Origin: DATNPH01 sp036703315
Lineage (GTDB): Bacteria > Cyanobacteriota > Cyanobacteriia > Cyanobacteriales > Coleofasciculaceae
Assembly: GCA_036703315.1 (NCBI GenBank)
Contig: DATNPH010000185.1
Coordinates: 1 to 6,908, forward strand
Direction: 5' to 3'
DNA: 6,908 nucleotides
Of this stretch, positions 1 through 5,001 are shown one piece after another. Made by a program: the position numbers and the translations under genes. The notes below the pieces were generated by a model, which did not search any database, had not been told where the DNA came from, and saw only the letters and a list, made by a program, of their open reading frames with translations. Every line of letters starts with the position of its first letter. Within the stretch, counting starts at the first letter, position 1.

Positions 1-181
1 GTTTTTCTTCTTCGGGGTCAAGGTGACTTTTTACCCAGAGGCGATCGGCTAAGGCAAGGGGATTGGCATTAATCTGTTGCTGAAATTGCTCAACTTGTTG
101 CTTCAATGCGGCAGTACTGGTGTAGCAGGCATGATAGGTCATGTCCTCCCGTAGCCATTGCCAAAGATGTTCAACGGGCAT
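1..181 (-). pseudogene. C-terminal fragment of an IS630-type transposase
   Basis: Read on the minus strand from 181 to the left edge, one frame stays open for 60 codons. It begins MPVEHLWQWLRED, continues through TYHACYTS, and ends with DRLWVKSHLDPEEEK as it leaves the window. PVEHLW followed by a helix rich in W, R and E is the usual surrounding of the third catalytic acid (the E of the DDE triad) in IS630/Tc1-mariner transposases, and a Gln-rich helix with a DRLWVK tail is common in cyanobacterial members. The first two catalytic aspartates should lie upstream, but there the sequence belongs to the FHA/DUF4352-like gene, so the transposase has lost its N-terminal two thirds. The junction lies roughly between 182 and 210. 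It cannot make a working transposase. The family call is from recognition only. Confidence 0.7.
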
Positions 182-455
182 ATGGACGAGGTTTAGGTCT
201 AGACGAAACATCAAATAAAAGGTAAAAACGAGTACTTGTTTTTGGAGACAACTGTATAGGATCTGATGGGTTTGCACTAACTTGCTGTGAATAAAATTTG
301 CTTCCATTCTCATAAGGAGTATACTTCTTAACGTTTTTCTTCTTTAAAGCCTCTTTTAAAACAAAGCTATTCTTGTTAAAGACCGAAAAATTGATTGGAT
401 ATTTTCCTAGATTTTCCCCCTCAATACCTACCATTAACCACTTGGTTTTATTGGC
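171..455 (-). pseudogene. Severed 3' part of the FHA protein gene (DUF4352-like domain)
   Basis: This 94-residue stretch directly follows the TAA stop of the FHA gene, in the same frame (first base of its first Met at 434, 1059 nt or 353 codons after the FHA start at 1493). It begins ANKTKWLMVGIEGENLG and contains YTPYENG, FYSQQVSANPSDPIQL and STRFYLLFDVS. The order of a strand ending in KWLMVGIEGENLG, then YTP, then a serine/threonine-rich step into a FYLLFDV strand, resembles DUF4352-type immunoglobulin-like domains. The first strand of that domain (FEDLRFRVIEAKSL) lies before the stop, so the stop cuts one domain in two. The other end is also abnormal: the frame closes at a TGA inside the IS630 fragment. 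No ribosome binding site is apparent for the internal ATG at 434. Most likely this is a dead 3' end; a sequencing error or stop readthrough are the alternatives. Confidence 0.6.
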
Positions 456-1493
456 TTATATTGAACCGCTTTTAGTGCATAGTGATTGATGATCTATATT
501 TGCCGATGTACTTACAGAATGGGGTTCACATGCTTGCTTGAACAGATCTCTTACAAATTTGTTCTTCAAAGACTTAGCCTCGATTACTCTAAACCTTAAG
601 TCTTCAAAGCGATCTGTTTCCGTGGTATTGTTAGTATCCGTGTTTTTTTCACTAGAAGAGTCTGTATTCGTAGGCGCTTCTGTAGCGGGTGTAGGTTCTT
701 TCCGGTTACGGTCTACCAATTCAGAGCCAGGATTATTCGGTTGCTCTTGTCGTGAAGGACGATTGTTATCTGAAAAATTTGGCTGACTTTCTACAGATAT
801 CTCTATAGCAGGTTTATTTCCGTTCAGTTCAACTGGGAGGTGGAATCCTACTACTAGGCTTTTCAAAAGCAAAAGCACTAACGGAACCCCCACAAAAACG
901 GCAATTAAAAAAAAGCCAACCTTTAAAGCACTGCCAATTAGCTTTTTAATTAACTTGCTAATCAGACTGTTAAATACAGATATCAGATTACTGAAAAGAT
1001 TTGCCTGTCTCTGATTTTGCTCTTGGTCGTTTTTCCTTATTCCACTGTTGTTAGTAGTTATGGGAATGCTGCTAATTGCCTTGGAAACAGGTGCCAGTCT
1101 TTTATTTTCTCTAAAAGTAGAACCGCTCCTCGTACTTGCACTGCTAACAGAAACCTGTTTAGCTTCTCGAAATATCAATGTGAACACCTCATCTTTACCC
1201 AGGTCTATCCTGTCTCCTACCCTGAGCTTGCATGGAGTAAAAGGAGTCAGACAGGAGGAATTGAGATAAGTACCATTGGAGCTTCCTAAGTCTTCAACAA
1301 AGTAATCATTCCCCTGAACACGAATTTCTAAATGAGAGCGGGAAACAACATCAGAGTTGGGTAAATCTGAAACATCAATATCAGGAAACCAATTAGAACC
1401 TGGTTTGCCGATACGAATTACTGTTTTTGGTGGTAATTCAATCAGAGTAGTTGTCTGAACGTGTATTAATCTTGGAATTATGGCTCCTTTCAT
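456..1493 (-). CDS. FHA-domain single-pass membrane protein, C-terminally truncated
   Basis: This 345-residue protein probably reads phosphothreonine signals in the cytoplasm and carries an outer domain across the membrane. Residues 18-109 form an FHA domain: RIGKPG at 27-32, DIDVSDLPNSDVVSRSHLEI at 38-57 with the phosphopeptide-binding SRSH, and GSSNGTYLN at 70-78. A serine/threonine-rich linker (113-150) follows, then a single transmembrane helix at about 190-217 next to a basic stretch (KLIKK). An Asn/Thr/Pro/Glu-rich spacer (235-295) comes next, and then the first strand of a DUF4352-like domain (FEDLRFRVIEAK, 296-307). The protein ends at KSGSI, after which the same frame continues into the rest of that domain, so this product is probably shortened by a nonsense mutation. 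The start is supported by an AGAGGT site 4 nt upstream. It lies 13 nt behind the small membrane protein gene and is likely cotranscribed with it. The phosphorylated partner and any kinase are not visible here. Confidence 0.85.
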   Translation of the reverse strand: MKGAIIPRLIHVQTTTLIELPPKTVIRIGKPGSNWFPDIDVSDLPNSDVVSRSHLEIRVQGNDYFVEDLGSSNGTYLNSSCLTPFTPCKLRVGDRIDLGKDEVFTLIFREAKQVSVSSASTRSGSTFRENKRLAPVSKAISSIPITTNNSGIRKNDQEQNQRQANLFSNLISVFNSLISKLIKKLIGSALKVGFFLIAVFVGVPLVLLLLKSLVVGFHLPVELNGNKPAIEISVESQPNFSDNNRPSRQEQPNNPGSELVDRNRKEPTPATEAPTNTDSSSEKNTDTNNTTETDRFEDLRFRVIEAKSLKNKFVRDLFKQACEPHSVSTSANIDHQSLCTKSGSI

Positions 1494-1497
1494 GCTT

Positions 1498-1503
1498 ACC
1501 TCT
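1498..1503 (-). promoter_or_regulatory. Ribosome binding site of the FHA gene
   Basis: On the minus strand the sequence AGAGGT lies 4 nt before the ATG at 1493. It fixes the start of the FHA protein and suggests active translation of the gene despite its damaged 3' end. It sits inside the 13-nt gap after the upstream gene's stop codon. Confidence 0.6.
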
Positions 1504-1506
1504 TAC

Positions 1507-1866
1507 CTAAAACCGTGCGCTTCCAGAGGTAAACATTTTGTAGCCACCAAACAAGGCTGTGAAGGCTAAAAATAAATACCACAAAGTCGTAGCCTTCCAA
1601 ACCAAAATGCCACTGATAGCTACCAGTACAATGCTTATTGCTATTAAAATCCAGCCTAAACTGCCTGTTTCACGACGGAAGAAGAGAAGGGATATGATGC
1701 CACTTAGTAGGGTAATAATAGTGCCTTTGGATGAAATGTTACACCACGACCGAAAGTAATAGTAGGCATGACTACAGCCTGCTGTAAGGACAATGTTTTT
1801 AGATAGGAAGTAGATTCCAAGCAACATCAGAACAAAACCAAAAAGCTTAGTTAGAAGACGCATCAT
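1507..1866 (-). CDS. Conserved small membrane protein, four predicted helices
   Basis: This is a 119-residue, very hydrophobic protein of unknown function. Predicted transmembrane helices are at about 6-22, 48-64, 69-89 and 93-110. A short polar loop (about 29-47) between the first two helices contains two cysteines (31 and 42) and an aromatic run. The segment FFRRETGSLGWILIAI (62-77) links helices 2 and 3, and its arginine pair suggests a cytoplasmic turn. I recall similar short proteins beside FHA genes in cyanobacteria, but no named family comes to mind. Two consecutive ATGs (1866 and 1863) could each be the start, and neither has a clear ribosome binding site. It is followed 13 nt later by the FHA gene, which suggests a shared transcript. 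No stop or frameshift interrupts it, unlike its neighbours on both sides. Confidence 0.75.
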   Translation of the reverse strand: MMRLLTKLFGFVLMLLGIYFLSKNIVLTAGCSHAYYYFRSWCNISSKGTIITLLSGIISLLFFRRETGSLGWILIAISIVLVAISGILVWKATTLWYLFLAFTALFGGYKMFTSGSARF

Positions 1867-1905
1867 GAATTTCTAGATAATTAGGTAAGTGTGTACTTGC
1901 AAGAT

Positions 1906-2160
1906 TTAGAAGAGTTCAAAGACAAACGTCATCAACTCTCCTTTGGCAAAAGCTATAGAACTCCAGCATTTAGCCGATCTAATTTTTTAGAAACTGTAAG
2001 CTTACGGTTAACGTATGTTCCATTAGCACTTCCAGCATCTCCGATAAAGTAAATAGAACATTCTCTCCAATCTTGGCGTGACTTCGAGAGACAATATCAG
2101 CATTAGCCAACCCAGAAACATCAATATTTTGGGGTGTTAGTTATTCGATTTACCGATGTT
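1906..2160 (-). pseudogene. Decayed second FHA-domain gene
   Basis: Pieces of an FHA domain appear in the correct order on the minus strand but in different frames. NIGKSN starts at 2160 and is followed by a stop. NIDVSGLANADIVSRSHAKI then follows in a second frame (SRSH at 2089-2078). IYFIGDAGSANGTYVNRKL appears in a third register (SANGTYVN at 2030-2007). Finally GELMTFVFELF runs to a stop at 1908-1906 after another shift. These match the GK, SRSH, NGTYVN and last-strand elements of the intact FHA protein encoded at 456-1493, so it was a paralogue or a related gene. At least three frameshifts plus stops rule out a functional product. Upstream of 2160, VLTIFLD (to about 2190) may be the remains of the first strand. 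It sits between the secreted-protein pseudogene and the small membrane protein gene, all on the same strand. Confidence 0.8.
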
Positions 2161-2201
2161 AATCAAGGAATATAGTTAGAACTTGCTCTGGCTATACTAC
2201 T

Positions 2202-2480
2202 TTACTTAGTCCTTCCTGTTGTTTGTATCTGGTATCCCGGACGATTGTACAAACGGCTCGTACCTGGACAGTCAGCAATTCTGTATTCGATGCAAGTACG
2301 CTGTTGGGTTGGAGGGGGTGGAGTATATTGACGAACTGTCGGTGAAGTTTGGGTCGTGACTCAACTAGGCTGACTCGATGAGTTGATGTTGACGCGCCTA
2401 ATATAAGTGGTTTGAGCCGTAGCAGCCGAACTTAGTAGTAGAACGCTACCCACGGCGATTGTGAGATGTTTAAACTTCAT
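2202..2480 (-). pseudogene. Small secreted protein interrupted by an in-frame TGA
   Basis: From the ATG at 2480 the frame reads MKFKHLTIAVGSVLLLSS followed by AATAQTTYIRR, a clear signal peptide with likely cleavage after ATA (about residue 22). At codon 40 (2363-2361) it meets TGA. The same frame then continues without a break as VTTQTSPTVRQYTPPPP, QQRTCIEYRIADCPGTS and a Tyr/Gly/Gln-rich tail, ending at TAA (2204-2202). The full frame is 93 codons with only this one interruption. The second half has a proline-rich stretch and a Cys-x7-Cys pair that could form a disulfide in the periplasm. The TGA could come from CGA by a single C-to-T change. The truncated 39-residue product would be little more than a signal peptide. 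I do not recognise the family. Sequencing error is the main alternative to a pseudogene. Confidence 0.7.
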
Positions 2481-2832
2481 CTTTGCTTGGTATTTTGTGT
2501 GAGAATTTTGTCCGGTAATCGGAAAAGAGTCTTTGCTTTCTCTTCCTTACTTAAAGTAATCCCTCTAGAGGAATAAAACTAACGGTCACATACAAATTTA
2601 CGATGAAGTAAAGATGAAGTATGGGTAAATAATCGTAGTAAAAAACTTCCCTAGCAACATTTTTAAAAAAGTCAAACAGCAGAATTACTGAAGTATTTAA
2701 CCTAGGTGCAAGTTCTTTCCGAGGAATTACAGTTGACAAAAAATTATAGAGATAACTCGCCTGCACTTAATTAAGAAAAGCACCTCGATCTTTGGGAAAA
2801 TGCTTAGATAATGTCGGCTTCCAGAGATTGAA
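2481..2832. other. Gene-free AT-rich stretch upstream of the secreted-protein pseudogene
   Basis: No convincing gene is present. A 71-codon minus-strand frame beginning with GTG at 2766 has no ribosome binding site and no recognisable domain, and I treat it as chance. The stretch should hold the promoter of the minus-strand gene group that begins at 2480. The only structured elements I see are the two adjacent palindromes at 2547-2571. No promoter boxes can be assigned with confidence. Confidence 0.4.
2547..2571. promoter_or_regulatory. Two adjacent palindromes, possible operator
   Basis: TTACTT-A-AAGTAA (2547-2559) is a 13-bp palindrome with a single central base. Two bases further on, CCTCTAGAGG (2562-2571) is a perfect 10-bp palindrome. 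Together they lie 67-91 bp upstream of the start of the secreted-protein reading frame at 2480, a reasonable place for a regulator site. No run of T follows on either strand that would make a standard terminator. The function is inferred from position and symmetry only. Confidence 0.3.
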
Positions 2833-2931
2833 GTGAAAAATGACAGGCACGGCAAGGCAAAAATCCTTAGGCAGGCTGAGATACAACTACTCTTTAGTCA
2901 AGGATTCCAGCCAGACCGTGAGCGGGACTAG
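2833..2931 (+). pseudogene. Possible N-terminal remnant of a tyrosine recombinase
   Basis: From GTG at 2833 the frame encodes 32 residues, including DRHGKAKIL and AEIQLLFSQGFQPDRERD, then stops at TAG (2929-2931). The pattern GKAKIL...EIQLLFSQGF...RDR resembles, from memory, the start of short cyanobacterial phage-integrase-family proteins, where it precedes LFG-C-x-TGCR-I-E. None of the catalytic Arg, His or Tyr motifs follow in any frame I could read. In another frame downstream, FGITVF is a weak hint of the next segment. The match is short, so the call is tentative. If correct, it marks another decayed mobile element in this gap. Confidence 0.35.
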
Positions 2932-3000
2932 CTGCATAATTGCGTCGGGATTCTTTGGTATCACTGTCTTTCCCAGCTTCTTGGGAGTTAAACATGTCTT

Positions 3001-3008
3001 GCGATCGC
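3001..3008. repeat. HIP1 octamer GCGATCGC
   Basis: The highly iterated palindrome of cyanobacterial genomes is present here, and again at 3151-3158 and inside the second DUF2231 gene at 4180-4187. Three copies in under 7 kb is far more than random sequence would give, and it supports a cyanobacterial origin. Confidence 0.85.
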
Positions 3009-3463
3009 TTTCCCACCGTCATCAACAATTTTTCTCGTCCATCTCAGCCTTCGCGTGTATTTGCTGTTGATTGCCTTTTTGGCTTGGGGTGGGTATAAGC
3101 CTTATTTCCCCATCTTCGGTGACGGTGATTCAGTGAATAAGCCACTCCGGGCGATCGCAACGTGAAAGGAGCCAATCCGGGTGAGTTTTTTGAACCACCA
3201 GCCCTAGTCATCAATGTTTCAATTCTCGGTCTATCTAACATTTGCTAGTAGCTGCCGTCTTGTGCTTTTACCGCTCTAGGGCTTTAAGCGTGCCGGAGTC
3301 GTTTGCCTGAAAATTTGTCCGAAGAATTTCTCAACTAATCAGCGGGTCATTGAACGCCTTATGGGGGGACAGGAAGGAGGACGCTTCTCTCTTTAGATTG
3401 ATTTTGTAAAACAAGAAATGAGGATAACCTCCAAACAGGAACTCTTGAAACTCAGGATTTATG

Positions 3464-3482
3464 GATCTATGTCTATTAGATC
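3464..3482. promoter_or_regulatory. Inverted repeat upstream of the oxidase operon
   Basis: GATCTA, a 7-bp spacer and TAGATC form a perfect 6-bp inverted repeat about 93-111 bp before the first gene of the operon at 3575. The spacing and position would suit a dimeric regulator. Arms of this length can occur by chance, so this is only a candidate. Confidence 0.2.
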
Positions 3483-3574
3483 TTTATTAAATATCCCGTT
3501 AAGCAGTTAAATTGCCCGCATAATTACTCACTACTAACCCCATTTCACTGTCACTGCATGTTTGTAGAAAACCT

Positions 3575-4072
3575 GTGTTTAAGTATCTTCCGCCCCTCAA
3601 CGAGCATAACCTTCCTTATCCCGATACCATTCACCCAATCGTGGTGCATTTCGTGATTGCGATGGTGCTGTTTGCAGTGTTTTGCGATATCTTTGGGTAT
3701 TTCACGAAAAATCCCAAATTGTATGAAGTCGCTTGGTGGAATCTGGCCTTTGCAACGGTTTCGATCTTCATTGCAATTATTTTTGGACAGATTGAAGCAG
3801 GTCTTGCAGAACCTTACGCTGCATCTGTTTCAACGCTGAATGTCCATACAATTTTGGGCTGGTCACTTTCAGGAATTCTGGCGATCGTCACCGCATGGCG
3901 GTATGTGATTCGGTTACAGGAAAGACCAGACTTACCCATTCCTTACCTTGCAGCAAGTGTGCTGCTAGTTGGGCTAGTTTGTATTCAGTCATACCTGGGC
4001 AGCTTACTCGTCTGGGTCTATGGTCTGCATACGATTCCTGTTGTAGATGCGATCAGAGGAGGTCTGTCATGA
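3575..4072 (+). CDS. DUF2231 family membrane protein, first of a pair
   Basis: This 165-residue protein has four predicted transmembrane helices (about 24-44, 54-72, 92-113 and 122-148). It matches the DUF2231 membrane proteins often found just before alternative oxidase genes in cyanobacteria. Visible features are LPPLNEHNLPYPDTIHPIVV near the N-terminus with His20 and His25 at the first helix, AWWNL at 53-57, GQIEAGLAEPY at 71-81, His91 at the start of helix 3, and YGLHT with His152 after helix 4. Histidines at both membrane borders could bind heme or metal, but that is inference. The start is GTG at 3575, chosen because the LPPLNEHNLPYPD segment lies right at the N-terminus as I remember for relatives; no clear ribosome binding site precedes it. 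Its stop overlaps the next start (ATGA at 4069), so the two are likely translated together. Confidence 0.85.
   Translation: MFKYLPPLNEHNLPYPDTIHPIVVHFVIAMVLFAVFCDIFGYFTKNPKLYEVAWWNLAFATVSIFIAIIFGQIEAGLAEPYAASVSTLNVHTILGWSLSGILAIVTAWRYVIRLQERPDLPIPYLAASVLLVGLVCIQSYLGSLLVWVYGLHTIPVVDAIRGGLS
4057..4062 (+). promoter_or_regulatory. Ribosome binding site AGGAGG of the second DUF2231 gene
   Basis: AGGAGG lies 6 nt before the ATG at 4069, inside the last codons of the preceding gene. It settles the start at 4069 rather than the longer in-frame opening from 3895, which would overlap most of the preceding gene's second half. Confidence 0.8.
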
Positions 4073-4665
4073 ATCCAGACTTGCTGAAAGAGTGGGTGAG
4101 TTTGGGAGTTAATGGGTTGCCTTACATAATTCCCATCCATCCCAACCTGGTGCATCTAACGCTAGGGTTATTTATCGTAGCGATCGCCTTTGACATTGTA
4201 GGGGTGCTGTTTCCCGTCGAGAAAGCAGTTTTTAAGTTTCTGGCGATTCCCGTTACTCGCTCGTCGCTGTTTGATGTCGGTTGGTATAACCTGCTGGCAT
4301 CAGCAATCATTACCTTTTTTACGGTCATGGCGGGTTTATTTGAAGTTTCTTTGGCTGTACCGCTTGCGGATGTCACCAGCGCCTGGGGGCTTCATGCCCT
4401 GGAAACGATGATTATACACGGCGTGGGGGGGGTGCTGATTTTGACCTTGATTGTAGGAATGACTGTTTGGCGAGGCTTTCAACGCTATAGCTGGCGCAAA
4501 GACATGGCAAGACAAGTGCAGTGGACTTATCTCGCTGCTGGTTTATTTGTTTTTGCTCTAATGTTTGTGCAGGGAACACTGGGCGCACATCTGGGTGCTG
4601 AGTTCGGCATTCACGTTACAGCGGATCAAATGCTGCACTTAGGCGAAAATCCTAATCAACTGTAG
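4069..4665 (+). CDS. DUF2231 family membrane protein, second of a pair
   Basis: This 198-residue membrane protein is a diverged paralogue of the preceding one. The shared layout is IHPNLVH (23-29) against IHPIVVH, GWYNL (71-75) against AWWNL, a short FEVSLAVP segment (91-98) against IEAGLAEP, and a final QGTLGAHLGAEFGIH (168-182) against QSYLGSLLVWVYGLH. Predicted helices are at about 27-49, 72-92, 109-135 and 152-172. Histidines 24, 29, 109, 117, 174 and 182 cluster at helix ends, again suggestive of heme or metal but unproven. Translation is probably coupled to the upstream gene by the ATGA overlap and the strong AGGAGG. Its stop codon lies within the first copy of a 61-bp tandem duplication. 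Its place before the oxidase subunits suggests a role in assembly of, or electron supply to, that enzyme. Confidence 0.85.
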   Translation: MNPDLLKEWVSLGVNGLPYIIPIHPNLVHLTLGLFIVAIAFDIVGVLFPVEKAVFKFLAIPVTRSSLFDVGWYNLLASAIITFFTVMAGLFEVSLAVPLADVTSAWGLHALETMIIHGVGGVLILTLIVGMTVWRGFQRYSWRKDMARQVQWTYLAAGLFVFALMFVQGTLGAHLGAEFGIHVTADQMLHLGENPNQL

Positions 4666-4778
4666 GGAAGGCAGAAGGCAAAGGGCAAAGGGCAGAAGTA
4701 ACCCTTAGTTTTTCCTCCAACTGTAGGGAAGGCAGAAGGCAAAGGGCAAAAGGCAGAAAAACCCTTTCCTTTTTCCTC
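4657..4778 (+). repeat. 61-bp tandem duplication over the DUF2231 stop codon
   Basis: Copy one (4657-4717) begins CAACTGTAGGGAAGGCAGAA and contains the last two codons and stop of the preceding gene. Copy two (4718-4778) starts with the same 33 bases. Aligned without gaps, the copies differ at seven of 61 positions. The body is purine-rich (GGCAGAAGGCAAAGGGCA), the reverse-complement sense of the pyrimidine-rich array that follows. The duplication repeats the gene's stop codon in non-coding DNA. Confidence 0.85.
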
Positions 4779-4780
4779 CT

Positions 4781-4975
4781 TCTACCTCCTGCCTCTCCTG
4801 CCTTCTGCCTTCTACCTCCTGCCTCTCCTGCCTTCTGTCTTCTACCTCCTGCCTCTCCTGCCTTCTGCCTTCTGCCTCTCCTGCCTCCTGCCTTCTACCT
4901 CCTGCCTTCTACCTCCTGCCTCTCCTGCCTTCTGCCTCCTGCCTCCTGCCTTCTGCCTTCTCCTCTCAGTTCGCT
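4781..4975 (+). repeat. Pyrimidine-rich short tandem repeat array of cyanobacterial type
   Basis: The tract is built from heptamer-like units TGCCTTC, TGCCTCC and TACCTCC with an occasional nine-base unit. On top of this is a 30-bp higher-order repeat: copies at 4781-4810, 4811-4840 (one change, C to T at 4838) and 4841-4870 follow head to tail, and a further full copy lies at 4908-4937. TGCCTTCTGCC here (4799-4809, 4859-4869) is the exact reverse complement of GGCAGAAGGCA in the 61-bp repeats (4670-4680, 4731-4741), so the transcript could fold into long hairpins. Such arrays are known from many filamentous cyanobacteria. It occupies most of the 336-bp gap inside the operon, where it could affect transcript processing, but no function is shown. 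Confidence 0.85.
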
Positions 4976-5001
4976 GTTCTAACTATGGTCTGATCGCTGT
5001 C

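Larger units (their letters stand above)
2932..3574 (+). other. Stretch without an intact gene, probably decayed sequence
   Basis: All frames contain stops, and no RNA gene or known domain is visible. Two short plus-strand stretches look protein-like but cannot be assigned: YLLLIAFLAWGGYKPYFPIF at about 3055-3114, and LLVAAVLCFYRSRALSV at about 3244-3294, the latter followed after a stop by KFVRRISQLISGS. They may be pieces of a dead membrane-protein gene. The last 170 bases (from about 3400) are more AT-rich and should contain the promoter of the oxidase operon. Two HIP1 octamers lie at 3001 and 3151. Confidence 0.4.

Noticed and set aside
171..2480. A reassigned genetic code or programmed readthrough to explain the in-frame stops
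   Set aside because: The two stops differ (TAA and TGA), the neighbouring FHA copy has frameshifts as well, and the intact genes nearby end with ordinary TAA, TAG and TGA stops; decay is the simpler explanation.
2551..2766. Minus-strand 71-codon frame starting with GTG
   Set aside because: No ribosome binding site, no recognisable domain, and it overlaps the palindromes in the likely promoter region.
2840..3070. Plus-strand 76-codon frame
   Set aside because: Its composition is not protein-like, and the overlapping recombinase-like frame explains the first 90 bases better.
3044..3241. Minus-strand 65-codon frame rich in Arg and Pro
   Set aside because: No start signal or family resemblance; probably the complement of decayed sequence.
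3895..4068. Longer start for the second DUF2231 protein
   Set aside because: The added 58 residues overlap the preceding gene in another frame and do not resemble the family; the AGGAGG and ATGA overlap support 4069.
4781..4975. CRISPR array
   Set aside because: The repeats are contiguous or overlapping heptamer and 30-bp blocks without unique spacers, so this is a tandem repeat array.
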